Position numbers and translations under genes: made by a program. Below, one piece after another: positions 18,655 through 28,427 of a stretch of 64,000 bases of DNA. The notes below the pieces were generated by a model, which made no database searches, was not told the DNA's origin, and saw nothing but the letters and a program-made list of their open reading frames with translations. Location of the stretch: NCBI RefSeq assembly GCF_004014775.2, contig NZ_CP042808.1:1888001-1952000 (forward strand), in the 5' to 3' direction. Every line of letters begins with the position of its first letter. The stretch's first letter is position 1. Source of the DNA: Acetobacter oryzoeni (GTDB taxonomy: Bacteria > Pseudomonadota > Alphaproteobacteria > Acetobacterales > Acetobacteraceae).

Positions 18655-20127
18655 ATGGCTCTTGTGAACCGCACGGAACCTTTTGACTTTGTCATCTTTG
18701 GCGCGACAGGTGATCTGACACGCCGAAAACTGCTGCCTGCTTTTTTGCGCCGCTTTCATGCCCGCGAATTTGATCAGGAAGCACGAATTATCTGCACAGC
18801 ACGGTCTGAGTTAAATACCGAGCAGTTTCGGAACCTGTGCAGCGCCACCCTGCACGAATTTGCCCCTGACATTGCCAAAGACACAGAAACACTCAACCAG
18901 TTTCTGGGCCTTCTGACCTATGTATATCTTGATGCCACGGAAGAAGGCCCTCACTGGCAGGAACTCAGCGCCACCCTCCCCGATGCAGAGCGCACAAGGG
19001 TTTTCTATTTTGCCACGGCACCCGCGCTGTATTCCGCCATTTGTGCTGGAGTTTCCCAGCATAACCTGATCACGCAGCACACGCGGGTGGTGCTGGAAAA
19101 ACCCATTGGCACAGACCTGCAATCTGCCAATGAGATCAATGAAGGTGTAGGACGTTACTTCTCTGAAGATGCCATCTACCGGATTGACCACTATCTGGGT
19201 AAGGAAGGCGTGCAGAACATTCTGGCCTTACGCTTTGCCAACCCCGCGCTGGAACAGTTGTGGTCTTCCGAAGCGATTGCTCATGTGCAGATTACCGCCG
19301 CAGAAACAGTAGGCGTGGGTGATCGCGGCTCCTATTATGATAAATCTGGCGCATTACGCGATATGGTGCAGAACCACCTTTTACAGGTGCTATGCATGGT
19401 GGCCATGGATGCACCAGCCTCTCTCCGTGCTGATGATTTACGGAACGAAAAACTGAAAGTGCTCAACGCCCTACGCCCCATGACACCGGATATGGTGCGT
19501 AAAAACGTTATCCGTGGGCAATACACCGCAGGCCGCGTAAAAGGGGAAGATGTTCCCGGTTATGTAGAAGACCTGAAAACGGGCCGCCCGAGTGATACCG
19601 AAACATTTGTGGCCATTCGCACAAAAATTCGTACGGCGCGCTGGGGCAACACACCTTTTTACCTGCGCACAGGCAAACGGTTAGCCACCAAAACCACAGA
19701 AATTGTTATCCAGTTCCGCCCGCAGGTCTGGCCTATTTTTACCAATATGCCTTCTCCCGGCCGGTTGGTCATCCGCATTGCCCCGCATGAAGAACTCTCA
19801 CTTGTTCTGGCAGCGCGAGACCCCGGTGCTGGCGGATTCAGAGTGCGCAACGCCACACTGCACATGTCTTACGAAAACGAATTTGCCGTGCAGTATCAGG
19901 ATTCCTACGAACGCTTGCTGCTAGACGCTGTGCGCGGAGACCCTGCCCTTTTCATCCGGCGAGATGAAGTTGAGGCATCATGGAAATGGGTCGAGCCTAT
20001 TCTGGATTCATGGCGCTATGCGCTTACCCCGCTGGAACCCTACCCTGCAGGCAGTTGGGGCCCTGCAACCACCCGTGCGCTTCTGGCGCGTGATGGTGCC
20101 CTTTGGCACGAAGATATGCTGACATGA
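18655..20127 (+). CDS. zwf: Glucose-6-phosphate 1-dehydrogenase
   Basis: 490 aa, the family norm. Oxidises glucose 6-phosphate to 6-phosphogluconolactone with NAD(P), the entry to the oxidative pentose phosphate pathway, the main sugar route in acetic acid bacteria. Coenzyme-binding loop GATGDL at residues 16-21; active site RIDHYLGKE at 176-184, with Lys183 in the substrate-binding segment. I use ATG 18655 because the frame upstream to 18493 encodes atypical Cys/Pro-rich sequence. The ribosome site is weak. Its TGA overlaps the next ATG (ATGA), coupling it to a small membrane protein. Confidence 0.97.
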   Translation: MALVNRTEPFDFVIFGATGDLTRRKLLPAFLRRFHAREFDQEARIICTARSELNTEQFRNLCSATLHEFAPDIAKDTETLNQFLGLLTYVYLDATEEGPHWQELSATLPDAERTRVFYFATAPALYSAICAGVSQHNLITQHTRVVLEKPIGTDLQSANEINEGVGRYFSEDAIYRIDHYLGKEGVQNILALRFANPALEQLWSSEAIAHVQITAAETVGVGDRGSYYDKSGALRDMVQNHLLQVLCMVAMDAPASLRADDLRNEKLKVLNALRPMTPDMVRKNVIRGQYTAGRVKGEDVPGYVEDLKTGRPSDTETFVAIRTKIRTARWGNTPFYLRTGKRLATKTTEIVIQFRPQVWPIFTNMPSPGRLVIRIAPHEELSLVLAARDPGAGGFRVRNATLHMSYENEFAVQYQDSYERLLLDAVRGDPALFIRRDEVEASWKWVEPILDSWRYALTPLEPYPAGSWGPATTRALLARDGALWHEDMLT

Positions 20128-20570
20128 ACACACCCTCACCCAAAATGACTGGCCGTGGGCCATTTGCAAAACGCACTCTGCGCCAACATATCCTGCGGCG
20201 GCTGGCAATTGTTCTGCCTCTTTCCCTTATGATGATCCTGCTGGCCAAAACCGGCACGCTCGATCGGCTGGTGGATTCCTATACCTTCAAACCCGCAAGC
20301 TGGTTTGATGATACGGCCTTGGTGCGCCACCTGCGCCTGAAGGTCACCCATAACGGCATGACGCATGATCGGCCGGATTGCCTGCTGTTTGTGGTAAACG
20401 GAAACGATGCCCCCACCGCATCACGCATTGATGTTATGGAAAAGCATTCCGGCACCTGCCCCGGCCCGAAAGATGATTTGCCCAAACTGTTCACTTTGCG
20501 CGTGGATAGGCTGAACCGGCTTGTATATTCAGATCAGGGCTCACCGGGCGTGTTTCATCCCATTCCGTAA
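20124..20570 (+). CDS. Small membrane-anchored protein coupled to zwf
   Basis: 148 aa from the ATG that overlaps the zwf stop. A basic N-terminus (KRTLRQHILRR) is followed by one hydrophobic segment at about 27-41. The remainder of roughly 100 residues is then probably periplasmic, with two Cys in CLLF and GTCPGP. No known domain recognised. Overlap with zwf shows translational coupling but does not reveal a role. It converges on the esterase gene with a 15-nt gap. Confidence 0.75.
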   Translation: MNTPSPKMTGRGPFAKRTLRQHILRRLAIVLPLSLMMILLAKTGTLDRLVDSYTFKPASWFDDTALVRHLRLKVTHNGMTHDRPDCLLFVVNGNDAPTASRIDVMEKHSGTCPGPKDDLPKLFTLRVDRLNRLVYSDQGSPGVFHPIP

Positions 20571-20585
20571 TGGGCCTGGCCGGTT

Positions 20586-21644
20586 TTACCCGGCAAAGGC
20601 TTTCTTCAATGCCTTGCCACCCAACCGCAAAGCCGCCTTGCCATGCGGCATAAAGGCGTAAAAGTTCAGGAATGCATGCAGGGCACCGGGGTAACAGCGA
20701 TATATCACCTTAACCCCAGCCTTTTCCAACGCCTGCGCATAGGCTGCACCTTCATCACGCATCGGGTCACATTCCGCTGTAATAATAACGGCTGGTGGCA
20801 AACCTTGCAGATCCGGGTTTAAGCCCGGCACAAAGCGTGGATGCTTCCAGTGTTCAGGCTTTTGAATATACTGATCTCCATACCATTCCATTGAGCGACG
20901 AGAGAGGAAATAGCCCTTTTCATACGTTCGATGCGATGGAAAAAGCTTCTCTCCATAGAGCGATGGATAATACAGCACCTGCATAACAGGTTGGGGCCCC
21001 AGCCCGGCGCGCCCATCCTGCGCCAGAACAGCGGCTAAATTTCCGCCAGCACTATCCCCCGCCACAGCAACCTTACCGCCCCAATACCGGGCAGACGCAC
21101 CAGCCAGCCATTGCAGGGCAGCCTGACTGTCATCAATAGCCGCAGGGAAAGGATGTTCTGGAGCCAAGCGATAATCGGGCAATAACACCGCCGCACCAGA
21201 GGCTCGCGCCAAGCGGCAGCATATCCCGTAATGGGAATTAAGCCCGCAGTGCACAAACCCGCCCCCATGCAAATACAATAAAGCGCCCCTTACCCGCCCA
21301 TAGGGAATAAAAAGCCGTGCCCGCATAGGCCCCGCAGCACCGGGAATGGATAAAGTAACGACCCGTCTTATCGGCACAGATGAAAGGCGAAGTGGAAAGG
21401 AGGGCGTATCCATCGCTTTACGCAACCGCACAAGAAACGCAGAGATTTCCTGGGCTGCGTTATGGGGCCCGTCTGCTTCAGGCGCATCTTTTTCCGCACG
21501 CTTGCGCGTGAGCTGCTCTTGCCATCTGATACAGCGCAGCAAAAGCCGGGATGGAAGATTAGGCCGTGCGGGCATAGAGTTTTGAGGCACATCAGAAAAA
21601 TCAGACATAGCGACCTGATTAGCGGCAATTTTCTGCATCGTCAT
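20586..21644 (-). CDS. Alpha/beta hydrolase (HSL-type esterase/lipase)
   Basis: 352 aa. The oxyanion motif HGGG lies near residue 126 and the nucleophile Ser198 in GDSAGG. YRLAPEHPFPA lies between them, and DPMRDEG with a later ALHAF supplies the probable Asp and His. All belong to the hormone-sensitive lipase family. There is an N-terminal extension of about 100 residues before the core. No signal peptide. Start: ATG 21638 (codon 3) has AAGG at a better distance than ATG 21644. Substrate unknown; it is a paralogue in type of the esterase at the left edge. Confidence 0.9.
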   Translation of the reverse strand: MTMQKIAANQVAMSDFSDVPQNSMPARPNLPSRLLLRCIRWQEQLTRKRAEKDAPEADGPHNAAQEISAFLVRLRKAMDTPSFPLRLSSVPIRRVVTLSIPGAAGPMRARLFIPYGRVRGALLYLHGGGFVHCGLNSHYGICCRLARASGAAVLLPDYRLAPEHPFPAAIDDSQAALQWLAGASARYWGGKVAVAGDSAGGNLAAVLAQDGRAGLGPQPVMQVLYYPSLYGEKLFPSHRTYEKGYFLSRRSMEWYGDQYIQKPEHWKHPRFVPGLNPDLQGLPPAVIITAECDPMRDEGAAYAQALEKAGVKVIYRCYPGALHAFLNFYAFMPHGKAALRLGGKALKKAFAG

Positions 21645-21703
21645 GCCTTCATAACATCAGTTGCGGCTTGACCTGAACGCAAGCCCGACGCAGGGTGCGC
21701 TCC

Positions 21704-22129
<426 letters not shown>

Positions 22130-22308
22130 ACTCTCTTTCTGACTAATCCACTGTGTTTTCACACCAAAAACAGAACATAAAAAGAACAGAAAACGGCAAT
22201 CTTTTGTTTGCCGCCACAAAATCAATACATTCGTGCCAGAAATCTTTTCTGCATGAATACTTAAATAATGGCGGTTTTCTGCTGTTTTTTCTGTCATTTT
22301 AATTTGCG

Positions 22309-22333
22309 TCCCATAACATCCCATGCTATCCCA
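22309..22333 (-). promoter_or_regulatory. Three TGGGA boxes: probable MraZ operator
   Basis: On the minus strand TGGGA occurs at 22329-22333, 22319-22323 and 22309-22313, each separated by exactly 5 nt. Established: E. coli MraZ binds TGGGN direct repeats spaced by 5 nt at its own promoter. The boxes lie about 90 nt before the mraZ start. A weak promoter (TTGCGT, 16 bp, TATCCC) could overlap them, which would allow repression by occlusion. Confidence 0.75.
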
Positions 22334-22420
22334 TACCAGACCACAAGTGTGGTGAAGGCGGTTCTGTTCCCCGCTGAATTGCGAACGGAAAGGCTGTTTC
22401 TGCAAAGGCTTCTGACGTAC

Positions 22421-22906
22421 GTGGGCGTATTTCTCGGCACGCATGAAAATCGATTCGACGCCAAGGGGCGCATTTCGATTCCTGCCGGGTTCCGTTCAGT
22501 GCTCAAAACGCAGCAGACGGAAGGTGACGCGCTGATGATTCTCCGCCCCTCCCATACCCTGCCATGTGTTGAGGCATGGCCTGCCGTTGCTTTTGCACGC
22601 CTGACCGAACCGCTTGATCGGCTGGACATGTTTTCTGATGAGCATGATGATCTGGCTGCCGCTCTGTATGCCGATGCCTACCCCATAGATCCCGACCGTG
22701 AAGGCCGCATTATTTTACCTGATTTTTTACGTGAACATGCCGGGCTGGCAGAAAGCCCAACGGCTGCCTTTATGGGTGTTGGCCGTATCTTTCAGATCTG
22801 GGAGCCTCAGGCCGCGCAGCAGCGCCGGGCAGAAGCACGCCAGCGTTCACGCCGTGTGAGCATTCCGGCTGCAAATGGTGCAGAGCCAAAAGGGCGTAAT
22901 GCATGA
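22421..22906 (+). CDS. mraZ: Transcriptional regulator MraZ
   Basis: 161 aa from GTG 22421, which gives the family start [17 protein letters not shown]. The in-frame ATG 22268 would translate across the TGGGA operator boxes, so I reject it. Two SpoVT-AbrB type half-domains are seen: [14 protein letters not shown] and the second, [17 protein letters not shown]. MraZ is a ring-forming DNA-binding protein that represses the dcw operon. Its stop overlaps the rsmH start (ATGA). The tail is basic (RQRSRRVS). Confidence 0.93.
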   Translation: MGVFLGTHENRFDAKGRISIPAGFRSVLKTQQTEGDALMILRPSHTLPCVEAWPAVAFARLTEPLDRLDMFSDEHDDLAAALYADAYPIDPDREGRIILPDFLREHAGLAESPTAAFMGVGRIFQIWEPQAAQQRRAEARQRSRRVSIPAANGAEPKGRNA

Positions 22907-23910
22907 ACGCTCTTTCTTCCTTCACGCACCCTGAAACGGCTCAGGGCCACATTCCGGTTATGTTGGCAGAGGTTCTGGAATATCTTCATCCCGCAGATGG
23001 TGAGCGTATTCTGGATTGCACGTTTGGCGGTGGCGGCTACAGCTCCGCTATTCTAAAAAGTGCTGATTGCAACGTATGGGGCATTGACCGTGACCCGGAC
23101 GCCATTGCGCGTGGGCAGGTATTAAGCCGCGCATTTCCCACAGCAGATGGCGGATCTCGCCTTCACTTACTGCAAGGTAGCTTTGGCAATATGCAGGCGC
23201 TTGCAAGTGCTGCAGGTATCTGCACCTTTGATGGTATTGTGCTGGATCTGGGTGTGTCCTCCTTCCAGTTGGATGAAGCCGACCGTGGCTTTTCCTTCCG
23301 TATGGAAGGCCCGCTGGATATGCGCATGGAAAAATCCGGCCCCTCAGCAGCAGATATCGTCAATAAGGCACCGGAAGCAGAGCTGGCAGATATTTTCCAT
23401 TTCTATGGGGAAGAACGCCACGCGCGCCGCCTTGCGCGCGCCGTTGTGAATGCCCGTTCGGCAGCGCCTTTCCAGACCACAACGCAACTGGCTGAGCTCG
23501 TGCGGTCTGTGATCCCCAAAGATCGCTCCGGCATAGATTCCGCTACACGCGCCTTTCAGGGGCTGCGTATCGCCGTGAATGATGAACTGGGCGAAATTGA
23601 ACGCGGGCTTGAACAGGCGCTGGATATGCTGGCGCCGGGTGGGCGGCTGGTTGTTGTTTCCTTCCATTCACTGGAAGATCGTATCGCCAAGCGTATGGTC
23701 CAACATGCCACGGGCAAGGATAAAAGCTTTTCGCGCTATGACCCCCGTGCCGCCGGAACACCAGCGCCGCAGACGGACTTTGTAGCCCTTACGCACAAAG
23801 CCCGGCGGCCCAGCGATACTGAATGTAGCCATAATCCTCGCGCCAGAAGTGCACGGCTGCGCGCTGTCATGAAACGTGCATCAACCCCTGCTTCCGTAAA
23901 AAAGGGCTAA
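22903..23910 (+). CDS. rsmH: 16S rRNA (cytosine-1402-N4)-methyltransferase
   Basis: 335 aa. Starts with [16 protein letters not shown]-binding motif I is [10 protein letters not shown], and [11 protein letters not shown] follows. A C-terminal [11 protein letters not shown] segment is present. It methylates C1402 in the decoding centre of 16S rRNA using SAM. Second gene of the dcw block, overlapping mraZ by 4 nt; ftsL follows after 4 nt. Length and motifs are typical. Confidence 0.97.
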   Translation: MNALSSFTHPETAQGHIPVMLAEVLEYLHPADGERILDCTFGGGGYSSAILKSADCNVWGIDRDPDAIARGQVLSRAFPTADGGSRLHLLQGSFGNMQALASAAGICTFDGIVLDLGVSSFQLDEADRGFSFRMEGPLDMRMEKSGPSAADIVNKAPEAELADIFHFYGEERHARRLARAVVNARSAAPFQTTTQLAELVRSVIPKDRSGIDSATRAFQGLRIAVNDELGEIERGLEQALDMLAPGGRLVVVSFHSLEDRIAKRMVQHATGKDKSFSRYDPRAAGTPAPQTDFVALTHKARRPSDTECSHNPRARSARLRAVMKRASTPASVKKG

Positions 23911-23914
23911 GTCC

Positions 23915-24910
23915 ATGATCCCCCGTCCATTTACATGCTGCTGTGCGGTTCTGGCGATTGCATCTGGCTTTTTCCTTTATACAAAGAAGCATCAGACCAC
24001 CCTTCTCGATCAGCAGATTTCTCAGATCGTGAAGGAAACGGAGCACGTTCGCACACAAACATCCATTCTGCGCACGGAATGGGCTTTGGAAAACCAGCCT
24101 GAACGCCTTGCCCAACTTGTGGCACGGCATGAATCTGGTTTGCAGACCATGAATCCAACGCAGTTTGTGCGTATGGCTGATTTGGAAAGCCACCTTCCTG
24201 CCGTTGCAAAAGATGCTCTGCCCCAAGCCCCGGCATTGGTTGCTGATAAATCAACCAACATTACGCCACCACCGGTTATGGCACCCCCTGCGCATACACC
24301 GGCTCCGGCTGTTGTGGCCGATGCGCGCCCTGCGCACGTCATCCCACCAGCAGTCATTCATTCGGCGCGCCCTGTGGCTGCTCCTACTGTTGTGGCGGAT
24401 GTGCCGCATGTTGCAACGGAACCCACCCTGCACCCACGCGCAACATCTGTGGCCGATGCAGCATCTGTTTTGCATGCACCAGTCACACATCATGATCACC
24501 CACATGCTGTGCCGGAACCTGTAGCTGCACCGGTACGTGTTGCGCAGGTTGCCGACCCCGCTACACCTGCCCGCCCTGTACACCATATGGCAGTTGAAAC
24601 CCCACGCCCACAGGTTGTTGCTTCCGCCAATGCGGATGATGATGCGCCTGTAGCTCCGGTTCGCCATAGCCTTACGCGGGCAGCATCTCCGGCTATTCGG
24701 CACGTAGCGCAGGCTTCGGACGATGATGCAACGCCAATTCGGCACCCACTTCCGGTTGCGGCAGCCAGTTGGCACGCCACGCGCCCTCATCGTGCATCTT
24801 CTGCACCTTCCAGCTATATGGAAGCACGCGCTACTTCCAGCTATAGCAGCGGCTCTCTGCTGAGCCGTGGTGGTGATGCGCTGCCGGCTCCGGTTCCGGT
24901 TGCCAACTGA
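23915..24910 (+). CDS. ftsL: FtsL-like division protein with a very long C-terminal extension
   Basis: 331 aa, whereas FtsL is usually about 90-130. Residues 5-21 form one membrane segment. Residues about 25-75 form the periplasmic leucine-zipper-like coil, with QPERLAQLV near the end, as in FtsL. From about residue 90 the protein is rich in Ala, Pro, Val and His, with repeated short units such as PVRHSL, AIRHVA, PIRHPL and acidic DDDA. FtsL forms a complex with FtsB and FtsQ and signals to FtsWI. The position between rsmH and ftsI makes the assignment firm. The extension is probably disordered and periplasmic. Confidence 0.88.
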   Translation: MIPRPFTCCCAVLAIASGFFLYTKKHQTTLLDQQISQIVKETEHVRTQTSILRTEWALENQPERLAQLVARHESGLQTMNPTQFVRMADLESHLPAVAKDALPQAPALVADKSTNITPPPVMAPPAHTPAPAVVADARPAHVIPPAVIHSARPVAAPTVVADVPHVATEPTLHPRATSVADAASVLHAPVTHHDHPHAVPEPVAAPVRVAQVADPATPARPVHHMAVETPRPQVVASANADDDAPVAPVRHSLTRAASPAIRHVAQASDDDATPIRHPLPVAAASWHATRPHRASSAPSSYMEARATSSYSSGSLLSRGGDALPAPVPVAN

Positions 24911-24942
24911 TTTTTTGTGGTTAAAGGCCTTTCTGACCTGAC

Positions 24943-26961
24943 ATGTCTGTCTCCCCCAATGACCCCGACCCAACGCGCACAGTAGGTGTTACGGGGGACG
25001 ATCTGCGCGCCCGCGCACATCGGGACCAAATGCATGTAAGGCTTTTGGGTGTTGCTGGCGGTTTTTGCCTGATTTTTGCTGTTGTCGCTATCAAGCTGAG
25101 TATCGCAACAGTTATTCACCCTATGGCGCCGGAAAAGCGGCAGATTGCACCGCAGGTTCCTGAAATTCCTAAAATTGACCCCAGGGGCAGCCTTGCTGGG
25201 GATTTCTCGCTACCGCAGGTGCATCGCGCTTCTATCGTAGATCGCAATGGGCAGACCTTGGCGCTCTCCCTGCCTGTTGCGCAGGTGTATGCCAACCCGC
25301 AAGAGTTGATTGACCCCAAGGATGTTGCACACAAACTCAAATCCATCCTGAAGGATCTGGATGAGCAGGAAACCGCTGATCGCCTTTCCCGCCCCAAACA
25401 GTTTGTTTACATTGCACGCAACATTTCGCCCCAGCAGGAACTGGCCATCAATAATCTTGGCATTCCGGGTATTTATTTTGAACCGGGCGAAAGACGGCAT
25501 TATCCGCTAGGCCGCATGGCCGCCCAGATTATGGGTACTGTTGATATTGATGATCACGGCGTGGCCGGGATTGAAAAATACTTCGATAAGCGCCTGCTTT
25601 CTGATCGTCGCCCCCTTCATCTGTCTTTGGATATTCGTGTTCAGTCTGCTGTGCGTGAAGAAGTGGCAAATGCCATGCAGACCTTTCAGGCCATTGGGGC
25701 CTGCGGCATTGTGATGGATGTGCGCACAGGTGAAATTATTGCCATGGTCAGCCTGCCTGACTTTGATGCCAATAATTTTGCCCATGCCACCAATGATGAA
25801 CGCTTTAACCGCGCCGTAACCGGTTTGTATGAGCCCGGTTCCACCTTTAAGCTACAAACAACAGCCATGGGGCTGGAAACGGGCACTATCCATATTTGGG
25901 ACCGGTTTTCATCCGTACCATTGCATATCGGGCGCTTTACCATCCGCGATATGAAGAGTGACCATTTTTCTCCGTGGCTGACACTGCCCGAAGTGATGGC
26001 TTATTCTTCCAACCCGGCAGCGGCACATATTGCGTTGGATGTTGGCGGCAAAAAGCAGTCCGAATGGCTGCGTTCGATGGGGTTTTTCTCCCCCGTCCCG
26101 GTTGAACTGCCAGAAGCTGCACGCCCCTTGGTGCCGCATCAGTGGGGCATTGCCACGGTCATGACAGTCGGGTTCGGGCATGGTGTGGCTGAACCTCCAT
26201 TGGCCATTGTGCGTGGCACTGCGGCCACGGTTAATGGTGGCATTCTGGTAACGCCTACCTTGCTGGACAAGGAAGACCCAGCCAATGCTACAACCAGCGC
26301 GCCGGGCATAAGCCCGCAATTTGCCAGCGGCATCCAGAACGCCGCGCTGGAGCAAAGCGTGGAAGATGACACCCCAAGTAGCGCGGTGGATGCTCCTGTC
26401 ACGCCTGCTGGCCCACGCATTCTTTCTGAAAAAGTATCCAGCCTTCTACGCCGCCTTCTGCGGTTGGATGTTACCCACGGCACAGGGCGTACTGCAGAAT
26501 CTCCGGGGTATTTTGTGGGTGGTAAAACCGGCACGGCAGAAAAGATTGGCCCACATGGTGGCTACCTGAAGCACGTGAACATTTCGGCGTTTACAGGGAT
26601 CTTCCCCATGAATGCACCGCATTATGCCGTGTATGTCATGCTGGATAGCCCCAAACCTACTCCGCAAACCCATGGCTGGACAACAGCAGGCTGGAACGCT
26701 GCACCTACTGTTTCCAAAATTGTTTCACGCATTGGGCCCATGCTCCAGATTTTTCCCGATACAGAGCATGCTGAGCAGATTGATGCGCAAATGGCTCTGC
26801 CCATGCATCCTGCGGTGCCACGTGGCGTAAGGCCACTTGGTCCGGGGAATGATCCGGGAGACCCACGCAAAGCCGAAGCTGAACATAAGGCTGAAAAAGA
26901 AGCACTTAAACGCGCCATGGCTGAACGCAAAAAAGCGGCTGCGGAGGTTATGGACGAATGA
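24943..26961 (+). CDS. ftsI: Peptidoglycan D,D-transpeptidase FtsI (PBP3)
   Basis: 672 aa. One N-terminal membrane segment near residues 28-50, a pedestal domain, then the transpeptidase domain. The catalytic Ser300 is in STFK, SSN is at 355-357, and KTG begins at Lys528. It cross-links septal peptidoglycan with FtsW. An unusual insert rich in Ala, Thr, Ser and Pro lies between SxN and KTG (about residues 445-490). A charged Lys/Glu-rich tail follows the catalytic domain. It overlaps murE by 4 nt. Confidence 0.97.
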   Translation: MSVSPNDPDPTRTVGVTGDDLRARAHRDQMHVRLLGVAGGFCLIFAVVAIKLSIATVIHPMAPEKRQIAPQVPEIPKIDPRGSLAGDFSLPQVHRASIVDRNGQTLALSLPVAQVYANPQELIDPKDVAHKLKSILKDLDEQETADRLSRPKQFVYIARNISPQQELAINNLGIPGIYFEPGERRHYPLGRMAAQIMGTVDIDDHGVAGIEKYFDKRLLSDRRPLHLSLDIRVQSAVREEVANAMQTFQAIGACGIVMDVRTGEIIAMVSLPDFDANNFAHATNDERFNRAVTGLYEPGSTFKLQTTAMGLETGTIHIWDRFSSVPLHIGRFTIRDMKSDHFSPWLTLPEVMAYSSNPAAAHIALDVGGKKQSEWLRSMGFFSPVPVELPEAARPLVPHQWGIATVMTVGFGHGVAEPPLAIVRGTAATVNGGILVTPTLLDKEDPANATTSAPGISPQFASGIQNAALEQSVEDDTPSSAVDAPVTPAGPRILSEKVSSLLRRLLRLDVTHGTGRTAESPGYFVGGKTGTAEKIGPHGGYLKHVNISAFTGIFPMNAPHYAVYVMLDSPKPTPQTHGWTTAGWNAAPTVSKIVSRIGPMLQIFPDTEHAEQIDAQMALPMHPAVPRGVRPLGPGNDPGDPRKAEAEHKAEKEALKRAMAERKKAAAEVMDE

Positions 26962-28427
26962 GCCTTTCCCTCTCCACCCTTCTTGCGACTGCAGGGCTTC
27001 CAGCCCTACCTGAAAATCCTGAGATTTCTGCCATTACAGCGGATAGCCGACAGGTAAAGCCGGGCACAATTTTTGCCGCTTTGCCGGGCGTTAAAACCGA
27101 TGGCCGAACCTTTATTGCCACAGCCGTGCAAAATGGTGCGGCAGCAATTTTGGCACCTGCAGATACACAGTGGCCAACAGATGTACCCGCCTGCCCGCTT
27201 ATCCTGGCACCCAACCCGCGCCATGCACTGGCACTTATGGCCGCTGCTCTGGCAGGGCCTCAGCCACATCATCTGGTGGCCATTACCGGCACAAATGGCA
27301 AAACCAGCACTGCAGATTTTATTCGCCAAATCTGGGCGCTACAGGGTTTTAAAGCCGCTGCCATTGGCACGCTTGGCCTGACCGGGGCGGAAAATACTTC
27401 CATTTCATTTCCCGCGCTTACAACGCCAGACCCAGTTGCCCTTGCCAATGGGCTGGCAGCACTTACCCAAGCCGGGTTTAACCATGTTGCGCTGGAAGCC
27501 TCATCCCACGGGTTGGAACAGGGACGGTTAGATGGCCTCCGGCTTGCTGCGGCCGGCTTTACCAATCTGACGCGGGACCATCTGGATTATCATCTGACCA
27601 TAGAAGCCTATCGCACAGCCAAACTGAAGCTGTTTGATACCCTTCTGCCAGAACATGCCATTGCCGCTGCCAATGCCGATATGGATGCACAAACGCTCCA
27701 AGCTATCCGTACTATTGCAGCCCGCCGGAACCTGCGGCTGAGACTGGTTGGTGAACAAGGCACAACATTACGCCTTGTGGCACACAATGCCCTTCCTGCC
27801 GGACAGGAACTGACCATTGAGCACAATGGCCATACCAGCACGGTTCTTCTCCCTATTCCGGGGCGCTTTCAGGCAGATAACGTATTGCTGGCTGTAGCTC
27901 TTGCTGCGCAGGATGATGCCGAGATTGCACATATTCTGCCCCTTTTGCCGCAGCTTAAAGGGGTTCGGGGGCGGCTGGAACGTGCAACCGTTCTGCCCAA
28001 TGGAGCCTGCGCGTATGTAGACTACGCCCATACTCCAGATGCGCTGGCACGGCTTCTGGCATCTTTGCGCCCCCACGCACGCGGCAAGTTGGTTGTTGTT
28101 CTGGGTGCCGGAGGTGATCGTGATAGTGGCAAGCGCCCTCTTATGGGTCAGGAAGCCATTAAAGGTGCAGATATTGCCATTATTACGGATGACAACCCAC
28201 GCACAGAAAATCCCGCATCTATTCGTGCAGAAATAAAAGCCGGTGCCCCGCGGGCGCTGGAAATTGCAGATAGAAAACAAGCAATAGCAGAAGCTCTTTC
28301 CATGCTTAAAGCAGACGATGTGCTGGTTGTGGCCGGCAAAGGCCATGAACAGGGACAGATTATAGGCAATACCATTTTACCGTTTGATGATGCCGCCGTG
28401 TTGCGCACACTGGCGGGCCATCCATGA
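26958..28427 (+). CDS. murE: UDP-MurNAc-L-Ala-D-Glu:meso-diaminopimelate ligase
   Basis: 489 aa. Adds the third residue of the stem peptide, using ATP, in the cytoplasm. P-loop GTNGKTST at 111-118; the motif DNPRTEN near residue 415 marks the meso-diaminopimelate enzyme rather than the lysine type. Three Mur-ligase domains are present at normal length. ATGA overlaps on both sides (ftsI and murF) indicate translational coupling. Confidence 0.97.
   Translation: MSLSLSTLLATAGLPALPENPEISAITADSRQVKPGTIFAALPGVKTDGRTFIATAVQNGAAAILAPADTQWPTDVPACPLILAPNPRHALALMAAALAGPQPHHLVAITGTNGKTSTADFIRQIWALQGFKAAAIGTLGLTGAENTSISFPALTTPDPVALANGLAALTQAGFNHVALEASSHGLEQGRLDGLRLAAAGFTNLTRDHLDYHLTIEAYRTAKLKLFDTLLPEHAIAAANADMDAQTLQAIRTIAARRNLRLRLVGEQGTTLRLVAHNALPAGQELTIEHNGHTSTVLLPIPGRFQADNVLLAVALAAQDDAEIAHILPLLPQLKGVRGRLERATVLPNGACAYVDYAHTPDALARLLASLRPHARGKLVVVLGAGGDRDSGKRPLMGQEAIKGADIAIITDDNPRTENPASIRAEIKAGAPRALEIADRKQAIAEALSMLKADDVLVVAGKGHEQGQIIGNTILPFDDAAVLRTLAGHP

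Noticed and set aside
22268..22420. Upstream ATG extension of mraZ
   Set aside because: It would translate across the three TGGGA boxes and add about 50 residues absent from MraZ; GTG 22421 starts at the conserved [12 protein letters not shown].
24251..24973. 240-residue open frame antisense to ftsL
   Set aside because: It is a mirror of the GC-rich, repeat-like ftsL extension, gives a protein full of Arg, Cys and Trp, and has no ribosome site or family motif.
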